From: Puffinus mauretanicus
Lineage: Eukaryota; Chordata; Aves; Procellariiformes; Procellariidae
Assembly: GCA_023333565.1 (NCBI GenBank)
Contig: JAJKFH010000741.1
Span: 62,001 to 126,000, forward strand
Length of the DNA stretch: 64,000 nucleotides
Reading direction: 5' to 3'
Below the pieces are notes generated by a model that was not told the origin of the DNA, searched no databases, and was given only the letters and a program-made list of their open reading frames with translations. A program made the translations under genes and the position numbers. This document shows positions 23,827 through 37,280 of the stretch, one piece after another. The stretch's first letter is position 1. The number at the start of each line of letters is the position of its first letter.

Positions 23827-26800
23827 CTCCTGCATATGTTCATGTTCCACGCATATTAGACATAGCAGAGCGTGAGTTCTTGAGTTGTTTCTGATTCCCT
23901 GGAGGAACTGAAAAATGACAGTAAATGTTTAATTCATTGAAAATTACTTTTCCAATCAATATTTGCCTTTTTGGTGCAGTGAGTTATCTGAACAGACTGT
24001 GCCTTATTCTCGTGCAATCCTAGATAAAATTTTGCAAAGAATTCTTGGGCTTTTAGGTCCTTTGTGCACACTTTGCTTTGGGTATTTGAGATTCGAATTT
24101 CTTTTTTGTGCATGTGATTGAGTAAGCAAATCTGATTCCTCTTCGATTGGGTGGGTGTAACTTCTCCGTCGGGAAGACACAGCACAGGGCACGTTCGCTG
24201 GTTGATGCCAGCAAACTTCTGGCAACCGGGAGCGTAGTGAGGCATCACCTGTGCCCAGCATTGTGATGCCGGTACAACTCTATTTCTATGAAAAGAAACA
24301 GAAAAAAGACACACAAATTTCCAACATGTGTGCTCCACGAGGCTCTGCTGTGAAGGACACGTGGAATAAGCGTGTTCAAATTATTCGTTTTTCTTAGTTC
24401 AAATAACCATACCCCTCTTCTGGATTTTTAAATCTGTTACGGCAAATACCAGGCGTTTTTCTGTGTGCTTAGGTTCTCTGCTTCCGGACTATGAAATTAG
24501 TGCAGATTGAGCGAATGTTAAAGATAAATACTGGCCTTGAATCATCCTTTCCAAATCATGTTTTTCTGTATCTTTTCAAGGTAATACTGATCGATTGGTC
24601 TATTACATTCAACAGGAGCAAGTGTTTGAAGTGTTTTTTCCCCACATTATGGTCAAAAGAGAAGCCTTAGAGCATAAAGGCCTTAAAAATGAAAACTAAG
24701 TGCATTGGTTTATCAATTAATTTTTCATTGTCTCAACAGAGAAGAACTTGAAACCAAAACATCTTAAGAAAGGTAATAAAAAAACATCCTTCTTTTTTAA
24801 CACACTATGTTCTCATGAATAGACAGGGATTTCCTCAAAATGCTTTAAACTTGACTGTGTCAGCTAAGCTTTCTTAGCAACGACACTAACATTTCATGAT
24901 GCTGCTGGGCTCGTGGCTGTCTGATGGATTTAAGGCATTTCTTGGCCATTTTGTGAAATGACATTAGATTAAAATCAACACTTTCATCTGCAAAATCTAT
25001 TATTGGCTCTTGGCCTCTAGGTCTTGTTTTTCGATTTAGAGGGTTTTAAAAAGCAGTAGTAGGATGCTGTCCTTACCAACTGGAAAGAAAAAAATAAAGG
25101 TGTACCTACACCGACAGGAACATCTCTGGATTTGCTCAGAACAGGTAAGTTTGAACCTGCTTAGATTAACTTGGGCACAAGGTTGTGCCCAAATCCTGTA
25201 TATCGTATGGTCAAAGAAAGGAGTTTGCATCTGTCTGTACCTGTCAGCCATCCTGCGCGCGGGGTTCACACATCACTCCTGCTGCCGTTGCAGTCCATGG
25301 CAAGGCACCCGAGGGAGTCTGCGGGAGCAAGCAGAGTCCAGCTGAGTTGGAACAGACCAAAGTGGGTAGTGTAAGAGAGGGTGTTTTGCACACAGGCCAC
25401 GGGATTTATTCTAGTGCTTTATTATATACACCTTTTACAAATATTTGCGTGGCTTCAGGCTCATTATAATTTCCTCCAAGCCATACTTGTCTCAGGATGG
25501 TGAAGAGGTAGGACTTGGGATGATGGAATCATTAAGATATATAGATGAGAAGCATTACGTACTGCTTACGAGACATATTTGAAAAGAAGTGTTCAGTAGT
25601 CACTGGTTCTAACTTAGTCTGCGTCGCCACTTACGCCAGCTCCCAATCCGATCCAGCGTTGCCTGTTGCTAAGGGTGTTTCTGAACCCTTGATTGGTGAC
25701 AACCATCCTGCTAAAAAGTGATTCGTGACACCAGGAAAATCAGACTTCAGTCTTAGGTTGTGCAAATACTTTCCTAGAGGAATTGTGAGAAAGCAATATA
25801 AAATACATTCTATAAAATATAAGAAAAAATATGTCATGAAAGATGCAGTAAACATGAAGAGAAAACATTTCTTTTCTGTGTAAAAGCTGAGGAAGAAGAG
25901 AGGATTTTCACAGATATGTTATTGAACCTAAGCGGTGTTGTAAAATAATTTCTAGGCCTGACATTGACTTGCACTTTTTTGTTTTATGCTAAACTGAATT
26001 TGAGTCTTCCAGCTTGAAGCTGCAAGTGGATTAGTGCAGTCCTGTGGTATTACAGAACACCTACAGCTCTCTCAGCTGCAGACAATCGCACAAGAGGCTC
26101 AACTACGACGAGGACTGCGCAAGTCATGTATTGTAATCTTGGTAATGTGTTCATGATAATCTTCTGCTTGCATCAATAAGCTCTTATCTTGTTTTGCTTA
26201 AGTAACCTTTCCCTCCTTGCAAAAGCAAATTTTTTTTTTAGATTCTTAGTTATCATCTCTGGCTTAAGCCGGATGCTTAAGCCCTTCTGTAGGTGTTGAG
26301 GTCAACCATACCAGATTCTCCTGCAAGACTGAGGTTTAAAAGTAGTTGTTGCTCAAGGCATGACAGTACAAAGACAGTCTGGAGTAAGATGATGTGCTAA
26401 CTTTGCTTTCTAAGGATAAAGGACAGATCAGGAGGTTCCACGGTATAAACTTAAGCTTCAAGCACGTTTCCTTCATTTACGTTCCGTTTTCCCTTCCTGT
26501 ACCACATCGGTGTCCAAATTCCCATTCTTGCACCACCCAAGGGAACTCTTGCCATCTATTAAGTTTTTGGTGCAATGACAGAGCCGGAGATGGAGGAGAG
26601 ACTTGGCTGGTAGCCTTTGCATTAGCATCCATCAGCATCTGGAGCCTTTTTTCAGGACTTAGTTTGATGCTGCTATGATGGCAGCTCCTGAGTTCTTGGC
26701 CTGGTCTCACTATCTGCCTGGGTTTAGTACCCTGTCAGCCCTCTGCTGCTACTCCAGGCAGTAGAACCTAGTCATCTCCACAGGCAGACACAAAAATTTT

Positions 26801-29800
26801 CATGTTCTAGTTGCTGCATCGTGGCTCCACTGTTTTCTGAGTGAAAACTTCTTACGGACTTTCTTAGGGTGAATTGTTTCTCATCAAGATGACTGTCTTC
26901 TGGGTAGCTTTTCTCCCTTTCTCAAGGGTCTTCAATGTCTCTTTTACTGACCCCTTTTCATGGATATGCAACATTTCTTTTTTTCGTAATAGCAAAAACT
27001 ATTGGGCAAAATTTATGTAAGGAGAAGACAATTTGGGGATTTTATTCGTGAAATGTTGGAGCACAAGAAGTTATTTCAATTAGAATCAGAAGTTGGTACA
27101 ACAATCAGATGTGCTGGATGTTATCTTGTGTAAATGTATTGGTTTTAATGTAAGAGAAAAGGAGGTGAGATATAATTAAGTTTTGCTTTGGGAATTCAAA
27201 GTGCGTGGTTCTTGGTAGAGAGCACAATAATTGATCAAGGGGTAGCACTCAGATTTTTATCAGTCCAAGCAATCTCAGCGTAGTCTTCGGCTTTGCTCAG
27301 GTACCGCTACAGTAATGGGCTAATTGACTTCATTTGACTCTCTGGTATGTCGGATTCACAAACTTAAACAGATATGAACGGACTAGAAATAGTGCCCTGG
27401 CCTTTTCTGATTTCTTTGGGTATTTGTATTACCTCATTTGACTTTAGAAAGAGTTCCTTTGTTGAACCTGCCAATCATTGCCTGAGGAGGAAGATTCTTG
27501 CCTACTCTGGCATGGTGTTAATGGCACAGAGCCCAGCACTGCTATAATCTGGCAGATTCCAAAATTTAAGGTAAAGAGTTTGCTTTCTCTGTGTCCTGGG
27601 GCTTTCACTTTCTTTGTTATTTGAACTAATACATTTCTTAAATCATACTTGTGTTGGCTCCGATTCTTGCCTGATTTATGTGATGTTAACATGTCTGTGC
27701 TGAAGACTCTTTCCTTTTTCCATAAACCTCTAAGGGTTTGGTTTGGATCTTTGCTATACCAGCCCTGTAGCCTAATCAAAATTGTGTTTTACAATATTGC
27801 GGTTCTAAAAACTTTTATGTAAAATAATACAAAACCAGCTACTTCATTTTCACTAGCTATGGAGGACGCTTACAGCCGTTAGCTTTTCTGTGTGGGAATT
27901 AATGTTTGTGGATGTCTCTCACAAAGTTTTATTTCCTGAAGAGTGGGAATGGTGGGAGTGGCGCGTTCCTCTGCTCGGAAATCCTCCCCTGTGCCATTGC
28001 AGCAGGCTGTGTCCAGCTGCAGAATGTGTCAAGGCATTTTATTTAGATGAACGGTTGCATGCTGGATCCAAGTAACAAGAATGATCTGAAGTAAATTTCT
28101 GAATATATCCTTGGTTACCTAACTTCTTTAAAAATCTAAGGTCATATAGATTTTTTTATAGATTTTTATAAATGGACCTGTCAGTATCTGACAGGGGTCC
28201 TTGTAACGTGACTTCTTGAAGAGGTTTTAGAAATGCGTATTGGAATCACTCTTGGCACTATTTCTTCCGTTATCAATTGCATTACAATGCATCCATGGAA
28301 ATGTTGAGAAATGTTGTTGTGGTCATTATCATTTTATCAATAATGATTGCTTGGCTAATCACCCTGAGTATTTCAATCTCAGTTTCTCTTCCACAAAAAA
28401 AGATGCTTACTATCCAGCAGGAGGGAAAGGGTCTGGAGGGCTTTACTTTTCATATGTATTTAGCACAATAGTTTCCTGATTCACCAGTGAGGTGCTTTTA
28501 AAATAAAATGCTTTTAAAGCTGAGAGAAAAATCCAGGGTGTAAACTGCAAGAATTCTTTTTGCTTCTATTTTTGTGGCTTTGATCTTGCCAGGTTGGACC
28601 AGATCTCCGTATCTTTTGCTTAATGAGCTTAAAATACAAATAGACAAGATAGAGGGACATACGTGGTCAAGACTCTCGTTTAGCTTGGCGTAGGCTCCCC
28701 AAGTGTGATGGCTTTGTCTATTTTGGCAACCTTTCATCTGACTCTGGCTTGCTCAGGAAAAGTTGGACCCCTGCCCATCTCAGGATTTAGATATTAAGAG
28801 GAGTTGCCTTTTTAAATTTCGGTGCTGTGTATGATCTATGTAGCTGCATGTGTTGTTTCTAAGTCAAGAACCTGAAGCCTATGACATAAGCGACAGGAAT
28901 TCGCTTGTAAAATGGCAGTCTGGTTAGGACATAGCAAAGAATATAAGATGCGCGTGTAATATTGGTGCTGAGCGCCCATCGCAATCCACTGACCTGGCCA
29001 CCTAACTCCCTTAGCCTCCTCTGAGAAATCCCAGTCTGCGAAGCTGAATGGGTGAATTACGAGTTCACCGTCATCAACGGCTAGATGAGAAGGAACATGC
29101 TCAATGCCTCACGTCATCGATCTCGTGTAATACATAGTGTCTCAGGAGGCACAGCTGACCTCCAGAGTACCCGAAGTAAACTCAACGCACTCAGAGAAGT
29201 CTCAACAGGATATGCACTTGTATTTTTGTGTGTGAAGAAGAAAATGAATATGTAAAACATTGTACAGGCATGCTGGGATGCTCTGCATGGAGAAATCCGG
29301 GGAGGCGGGGGTTTATTGTCGCACCGTTCCCCTGTTGCACATCTAACAGGAGCAAGAGGAAAGTGTCAAGTCAGGTTTCAGCTACTTTCTCGGTTACGAT
29401 CAACGGACTTCTGAAGAGCATGCCAGCTGAACAGGAGGTACCAGCATCGCCTGGGACTGGGTGTGCCGAGAGCCCGCAAATGATTTACTGAAGGAACTAC
29501 ATGGAGAGAGAAAACTCTGTACAATTTTGGTTTATGTGAAACGGTGACCATTTGTATCTCAAGACAAATATCAATGATGTTGCGGAGATGTAGTCCTTAC
29601 AAGTAATGGGACTTCTAAGTAACGAGTGAAAGGTAGCTAATGAGGAAATACTGTGCAGATGATGCAAGTCCCTCAAAGGAGGATGAAAGGGAAAGGAAGG
29701 CTTAAGGTGAAATGAATGTATCTCGCTCTTTCCAGGTGTAATAAAGAATCACAGTTTTACAAGCTATTCGAAATAGATTAAATGCTTTAACAAGACATCA

Positions 29801-30156
29801 TCTTCCTCCTCCGTTCTCTTTCCATCTTGGCAACAGGTAGAGAGAGAGATGCTGCAAGGGAACACCTGCTGCTGGCGATGATCTCCAGCGGCCCCTGGGG
29901 CCATGGGTAACGGGCTTAACGATAGCAGGATGCCGGGCGTGACGTTGCACGACTGAACAGGCACATCTGGCCTGGGCTTAGGGGACCACGGAGATGGCTT
30001 AAAGCTTCTTCTACGTTACCCCTCTCCAAGTGAAATACATCCCACAGCTGTTGCTGAAGATTGCGGTCATTATCTTTTCCTGTATTTTTTCGGTCTTTAG
30101 AGTTTGTTGTGTAGTTTCATAAAATGGAACAGTTGAAGGAGGGGCTTGTTGGAAGG

Positions 30157-30180
30157 AGGTCAGCGTGTTGTTGCTGACCT
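30157..30180. repeat. Perfect 8-base inverted repeat
   Basis: The arms AGGTCAGC (30,157-30,164) and GCTGACCT (30,173-30,180) are exact reverse complements around an 8-base loop. The arm contains a nuclear-receptor-like AGGTCA half-site, so the pair also reads as an everted or inverted half-site arrangement. This could be chance. Confidence 0.35.
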
Positions 30181-30599
30181 TCTCCTAACCTCACTGGTAG
30201 GGTTTGAGAATCTTTTCCAAACTGATGGAGAAAACTCTGTCTAGTAATGGAAAAAACTCATTACCATGTTCCAGTGGTTTAAGTCTGAACTCCTTCCAGC
30301 CCTGTATTTTGGCTTCTCTCTACTGCAGCAAGAAAACAAGGAGATGAAGGGAGTAGAACTGGCTGTCTTCTCCAGTTTCAGGGCTTTTTCTGTATACACT
30401 TGCATATTTCAACAGGTTGTTCCAATATAAATATTTAAAGAAAAAGGATGGAAACCCCAAACTGGAGCGGATAGCAGTTTCCAGAGCTGCTTCAGAGAAC
30501 GTCTGTGTCAGGAAAGCTCTTGACTGCGAAGGAGCAGGGTACAGCCTGTTATCGAAAGATAGAAGATAATTGCTAGGCAAAATCACACACCAGTCTGGC

Positions 30600-30970
30600 A
30601 CTCACGTCTGCCGTCCTGATATCCAGACGGTAGGAAAACAGGCTTGGTGTCAGACGGCGGGGGGTGATGGAGAAGGGGTGGGAGGAAACCCGCAAAGCCG
30701 CAGTCCTTCCTTCCCGCTCCTCAAAATGTCAAACGCCAGAACGGTTTTTCCTTGCCTTTCTGTACCACACGCGTGCAGCTGTGCAAAAACGCGAGTACCT
30801 TAGGGCACATCCCGGCACAGTCATGCCTGCGTGGCTCGTCTGCCTGGCCGTGATGCATCGGGCTGCAGCTCGTGACGGAGAGCCTGGGGACGGGGAGGGG
30901 GACGGCCACGTCTGCAGCATCTTCCCCCCAGCCGCCCTCCCGGCTGAGCCTGTCGAGGGGTTTAAAACTG
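30600..30970. promoter_or_regulatory. CpG-rich patch
   Basis: By hand I count about 27 CpG dinucleotides in roughly 360 bases, far above the surrounding DNA. GC content is also raised. It is shorter and less dense than the island at 48.75 kb. It could be a small CpG island, an alternative promoter, or a GC-rich unique segment. No exon or TATA box can be recognised next to it, and the overlapping open frames have no domain content. Confidence 0.4.
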
Positions 30971-31710
30971 CCTGAGCCATTATAAACCCTGCGGGGAAGA
31001 GTTCCTTTCCAGATAAGAAATTAGAAACAGTTAGTCCTGTAATTCTTGTACGTGAGTGTTGGAGCAGCTATTGCCAGTGATCGATAAGGGACGATGATGT
31101 AACTCTGCATTACAGCCGAGGAGTTACACCAATAAAGACACTTTCGCCTTTGCTGGCTTGTGAAGCCTCGGCACAGCGGTTTAGGAATCCAGCACAAGGA
31201 AAAATAGTGATTTCTATTTTTGTTTCTCTTCTTACTGACCTGCTATGACTTCAGTCTCTGAAATAAAAGGAACACTTGTGCTCTGAAAACATCCTTTGTT
31301 TTGTGTTTTTTCTTTTTGAAGAAAAAGTACTTTAATCTCCTAGGTTAGCTGAGTGCACGTAAAATTGAGTGTCTTCAGAAAATTCAATGCAACCGTCTTA
31401 GCTATGAATCCAGTCCTGCATGCCAGACGGATTTCTGAAGAAACATTATGAACATATAATTTTTTAAAATAAGGAGATTTAATTCTCTTTTCTCTCCCCT
31501 TTAGTAGGCTAATTGTGAACTTCTAAAATTGAAACAACACTTTTTTTTGTTTTACTTGCTGGAAAACCCCTGATCCAATCCATGCTTGCTATGTTAGTTA
31601 CTCCAATCTATATGCAGTGTTGACTTCACAGGTCCTGTTTTCATAGAATTGGGCAGAAGAGAGTCGTGGTTCAGCAAGGTAACTGAAACTTGAAAAAGGA
31701 GCTTTTTTTG

Positions 31711-31935
31711 AGTCAAAATAACATCTTCAATGCTTTTTGTTGAAATGAAAACATCAAAAAGTTATTTTGGCTTAACTCTGTGCCACATGAAGATGTCTTA
31801 TTTAATTTTGAAATCATTGATGCTTTTGGATAACATTTTCATTTTAATTTTAACCATTTTAAAAAAAAATTCTTAATGATTTTGCTTTTGTTTGAAGTGA
31901 AACTTTTCAGTTCAAAATGTCCAATGATTTTGAAC
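31711..31935. repeat. Cluster of hairpin-forming inverted repeats
   Basis: Three inverted pairs lie close together. The first pairs 31,711-31,722 with 31,761-31,772, 11 of 12 matching. The second pairs 31,733-31,742 with 31,752-31,761, 9 of 10 matching and nested inside the first. The third pairs 31,910-31,918 with 31,927-31,935, a perfect 9-base match with an 8-base loop. The region is AT-rich, which makes such pairs more likely by chance. A fossil non-autonomous DNA transposon is possible but I cannot name a family. Confidence 0.3.
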
Positions 31936-34244
31936 TTTCTACCTCCCTCCCCCCACCAAGTGAAAATAGTCGAAAAATAAAACCAAAATTCTGGGTATTT
32001 TAAAATCCTCGCCTCACCCTAAAGTTATTTTATATTTTGTTTCGTGGGGTAAACTGAGGAGGGTGGAATTCATGTTGCCGTGCATACCGTCTACGAATGT
32101 TTTTTTGGCCCAACCCTATTCCGTATTGACTTTCTTTTAATTCTGTCTGACATTTGAGGTCTGACCTTCTCCGAGGAGAGCTGCTGGCTGCCGTGCCCAA
32201 GAGATGCTGAGAAGCTTGAGGGATGTTGTGTGCCCAGAAGGCAGACCCTCTGGATGGCTGATGGTTAAACTGCGAGCCCCGCATCTCCCTGTGCTGCGTG
32301 AGCCTGATTGCAGGTCCAGTTCAACCCAAAATAGGTGGAATTTTGATGAGATCAGTAAAATTATGCAGATTTGCAGAGCTGTGACTGTAGTCCGTAGACT
32401 AAGAGATGCTGTCTCATAAGTAAACTAATTCGTGATGGTCATCAGACCGCACTACCACCAACCATGAACTTGTTTGTATGGAGCCGGTGATTGATGCAGT
32501 TACCTTGGATGTTTTGGCAAGAGGGATGTTTGCAAGAGCTGACTGCCGACTGTTGTATTATTACATCATGTAGTAAAGGTGTGAGCCGTATTTTCATGTC
32601 ATGATACAAAACAACCAGCCTCTGTTGCACAAGTAGGCACTTTAAAACGGGTTCAAAATGGTATAAACAACGGTATAAGCAAAGCACATTTAGAGTGATT
32701 GCTTGTTTCCGACAAAAGCAATTCTCTAAATTCTCCTTCCCTCCTATGATACCATTGGTATTATTAGGGAAAAACGGTAAATCCTTTCACTTCAGATGTA
32801 GGTGCCATTAGTTAGCTATGCCGTCCCTGCTGACAGCATGCCTCTTCACTTCTCAGCATCTTGCTGGCCAGCACAATGTTTCTTCACGGAGATAAGTCAA
32901 TGTCTACCTGTACTCTGTTCCAGGCTTGAAATGAAAGGATTTACTAGTTTAAGTGCCAAATGGGGCTTGCAAAAACTCTAGACCCTGTTATTCACTATGT
33001 TTAATACTTAACATCATCCCGAGGAGTAAAACGTGTTGCCTAATGTCTAGGAAGAGGTTCCTGCGGTGAAAAGATGACTTCTCCAGTTATTCTTTCTTCT
33101 TTTGTCCCCTTATTTTCCTACTGGACTCATCATTACGGTGTCAAAGCACCCCTTCAGCAATGGAGCTGTGAAACCCATGATGTGGATGTGTCACACTCAT
33201 TTGCTGATGCATATGCTAGTTTGGGTTTCTTCCTCTTGCTGGCTGCAATGCTCTTCACAGTGTGTCGTTCAGCATGGTATGAACGCATGTAGCCACTTAA
33301 CGGTGAAAGAATGAATCACAACCTATTGTAGTTTTTTTTTTACTCAGTTTGGGTTTTTTCCAGGTTACTGATTCATTCAAGCAAAACAAATTTCCATGGT
33401 AAAATTTAAGGTGTCAAAATATCCACCCCAAGAACTCAATGCTTGATTATCTTGGCTGCTGTAATTTCCTTTTTTGAATGTTTTGACTGGAAACAATGAT
33501 GGTGGACCAAAACCTGATGACTCATTTTCAGAGAACGGGGACTTACTTTAATTCTTGGAATTAGTAGGGTGATAAGTAAAGTATCTCTCCAGATTTTCGA
33601 AAGGGTCTGATGTGAGCAAGCCAGGTGGTGACCATTAACAGGTTTTAAAGCGGATAGCTTTGAACTCATTAATTTCAGAGTTGGAAGAGAATATAACAAG
33701 TGCGTGGACTTTACTGTAGGAGTAATTAATAAAATAGATTGAGTTAATGCGATCATTAGTGTTTCTGTATGGATCCCGCCGTCCAACTTGTTTGGCTTAT
33801 TATGGCACAGCAGATAATTTGTTCCCTGTTCAACAATAGTTCTAGTAAATGTTTTACTGTTGCTCATTTTGCTTTATAGATTACCTGGCATGTGATATAC
33901 AAAAAAGTATTTCTAAAGGTGTGATAGCAGAAGGGTAACAGATGGAGAGCAGGGGAAAATCTCTTACAAAATGTTTGATGCAACTAATTTTAATCCATGT
34001 GTGCCTTAAGATTTTCATGGTCAGCTTTCTGACCGCCCGGAGAGATGTTTCGCAGTTCCAAGTCCCAGTCTTGTTAGTCCCACAGGGATGTAACTGGGCA
34101 ACCTCCGATGATCCCAGTTGTGTCTCCTGTGGCCTAATCCCTTTCTGGCTCTTGCAATGTAAACCTTAATGGCTAATAAAGGTCCCTTAGGACTTCCAGG
34201 TCTAACTTCTATCTTAGCTTTAAGCATAGGTAGGTGACTACATC

Positions 34245-34281
34245 TTAATAAAACTTAAGTTATTAATAAAATTTAAGTTAG
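34245..34281. repeat. Two-copy AT-rich tandem duplication
   Basis: A 19-base unit of the form TTAATAAAACTTAAGTTA is followed directly by a near-identical copy that differs by about one base. This looks like recent local slippage. Confidence 0.65.
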
Positions 34282-37218
34282 TTATTGCTTTTGATTTCGG
34301 ACTTCTTTTGTGTTTTGCAGGGTGGGTGTTTGTTTGCAGTCAAAGCAGGCTGAACAAGGTCCATCAATCGTCACAACTGTCATCAGGAGGATTACAGACA
34401 TAATGCAGGTGCTTCCATTCTTCTTTTCTGACACCGTATTCCTAACCTGAAACCTGACCTCGATCGCGGCTTACAGTAACACCTTCAGCAAACGAAATCT
34501 TAAGCTCAAGGTGCCGGGTTCCCTTTTGTTACGTACTACCCGTTCTGTATTAATTTATTGTATGCGTTATGAGTGCAACCTATTTGAAACGATTCACGCT
34601 AATTTAATAGAATACTTCCAAACAAATAATTAACTGCCAAGACTAACCATTGATTCCCTTTTATCAAAGGCTAAGGTAATATGTCTGAAACAAATGAAAC
34701 GGTAATTCTTCATTGCTGCTGTACCTGATTTAGAAAACATTACGCAGGCTGTAACCCTCTTCTAGCTTCCAGCCTTCAGTTCTGAGGCTGAAAAATCCCC
34801 AAATTACATGAACGGTCAATTTGCATTGGTACCAGTACGTGGGCGATGTGCAAATATCTTGTAGGTGTGCTGCTGCCTCCTCCTGCCCGCGGGGCAAGGG
34901 AAACCGGTGACATGGTGGCATCTCCAGGAGTCCCCTATAGGTAAAGAGCTCTGCGTCCCCTTTCCGGATCATATTGGCCCCCTGATGTTTTACCCAGGGT
35001 GAGCAAGCCGACGGGGCAGCGGTTCTGGGCTGAGCGGCCCATGCCTGGAAATCCCTGAGCTGCAATCCTGATTGAATGGGTCCTACTGGCACCGGAAAAG
35101 TGGCTTTAATCACTCTTTGTTTCCCAAAATATGTCTCAAATTCTAAGGAGTTTGGGACTATAAGTTGAATTTTCTGAAATGTCAGCCAGAGGGCTGTTTG
35201 CTATTATGGAAATAAGATGAAGATAAATCTGTTTTTCCTAACAATTTTAATCTGCGTCGGATTTAGTTTCTTCAAATTCTTCTAATCTCCACTCAACTTC
35301 GCACAAGAGAACTAGTAAAATAGCCTTCTTGCTGGTCTTAAGATTGGTTCCCAGTCTAAACTTCAGCGAGTTTAACGAATTTAGTTTTAATTGTTCTTAA
35401 AATCCTAACGCAACTTTGGTAACCGTGATGAGTGAGTTTTCTAGGTGTCTGTACAGATGCCTTGAATAACACCCATAAAAAGGAAAATTCCTGTTCTGAC
35501 TAGCCTGTTGCAGTTGAATAGTAACAAAGAGAAATAATCCAAGATTGTAGGAATTTGCACTAATTGCTTGCATAAGTTTATTTGATTTTGAACAATCCTT
35601 CTCATTTTAATCCCTGTTTAAAGACAGAACATGCCCTGCCAAACCGCACTCTGGTGTTTTTTTTTTTTTCTTTTTCCTCACCCTGTGATTGAATTGTTCC
35701 ATAATTGCAGCTATTTGAATCTGAAACTCAAATTAGAAGAACTAGAAAGAGAGGGAGCGTGGGAGAAGACATGAATAAAGCAGTGTGATGAATTCAATGT
35801 TCATCTCCCTGCGTAAGATAGAAGGATTTATACTCTAATCCCTTATAGCAAATCCCATTTTAGTATGAGACCGAATAGCTCCAATTATATTTTTTAGTGA
35901 GGAGAGGTTGCACAGTGTATTTATGCTACTCTAGCTGTAAATCTGTTCCCCAAAATATTTATTTTAATAGCTATCTTACTCTAGATATCTAACACCCTAC
36001 TCACAAATCTTCTTTCAGGTGTTGGAGATCCGCTGCCCCCAGTTGATGTTGCTCTGGCCGCTGTGTTTGCGGTAGGTATTTTGTTGGTAGGTATTTGGGA
36101 CACGGGTTCCCCGTGTAGAGCCAGCGAATCCGCCATGTCCTTAAGATCTGGCGACCCGTAGATACCAGCTGGCCTGCGCAGAAACCTCCTCCTGCCATAA
36201 CCCATATATATTTAATCTTGTCTCAGTTTCCTGGCAATGTAACTTGAAATGAACCCTGCTGCACCGTATTTCATCAGCCATTGCTCCGTGACTCTCCTCC
36301 TTCCTTATGGCCCATGTATACATATGGTAAAGATCTCCCAGCCCAGGAGCAGCTGCTAAGGAGGCCAGCTCAAGCATCTTTATTTTGTCTAGAGACACCT
36401 CTGAGAAAACAGCATTGAGCAGTATTCCTATTTGTTTTGATAATTTTCTGATAAAATTTCAGAGGGACATTATTAACGTGCCCCCTGCAGACTCACGGAA
36501 ATTGATTTTGAAGGAAGTCTAGAAGGAAATGAGGAGATGAGTTTCTTCTCAAACCTCTGGTCCAGGGCTGTCCCTGGGCATCACTGAGAGCAGCAGTTTC
36601 ACTACAGCTGCCTTTATTCCTCCCGTGATTTCAGTGTGAATTCTTTAATGCCAAATGCCATTCACATTTGTAAAGCACAGAGAACTAGGATCAAATTTTG
36701 ATTCACCTGCTGCTAATCTATTTGTGGTTGCCTTAAATTACAGAACATTTTTTTATTTATAGAACAGTAGTTTTTTTTTTTTACATACGTTTCTCCCATT
36801 GCTATATGATACAAGATATATAGGATATCAATAACATCTGGAGCATAGAGCAAGTAAAATTTTCAAATTTGCTTCTTTGGTTGTACATTTCTTCTCTGCT
36901 TCATTTGAGCTGATGGACATTTGTTGGAAGTACTTAGCTGGAGGCTGGATATTTATTAGTGACTTCACTGTTAGACTGAGGCTGGAAGTCTTTAACAGAG
37001 GAAATTAAGAATCAACTTCCTTTACCAATAATCATTCTAAAATTGTCTAAAGGGCTATTGATATGATTCAACACCTTCTGCTGAAATAAGTCCTTCGTTT
37101 CATTGTTTTACCCAGTGAGAGAAGAGAACAGTATTTTCTTTTTTAACTTTCCTAAGTTAAAATCTTTTCTCTTGAATCAACCTTCTGGAAAGTTTTCCAC
37201 GGTAGGGATCCCACCGGG

Positions 37219-37280
37219 CTGAGTACATGTGAATTCCCACACTGAGTATGCATTCACGCACTGAGCATGAATTATACTCA
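37219..37280. repeat. Degenerate tandem repeat, about 20-base period
   Basis: Three consecutive units begin CTGAGTA, CTGAGTA and CTGAGCA, each followed by an ATG-containing AT-rich spacer with a CATTC or AATTC block. The units are diverged from each other. No function is apparent. Confidence 0.5.

Larger units (their letters stand above)
23446..30599. other. Unique sequence without a supported gene
   Basis: No coding region or clear transposon is seen. The segment contains an AT/GT dinucleotide run at 23,799-23,826, AT-rich blocks that look like conserved noncoding DNA (for example about 24,520-24,760), and a short perfect hairpin at 30,157-30,180. The stretch near 28,960-29,050 faintly resembles an old amniote interspersed repeat, but I cannot assign it. 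Confidence 0.55.
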
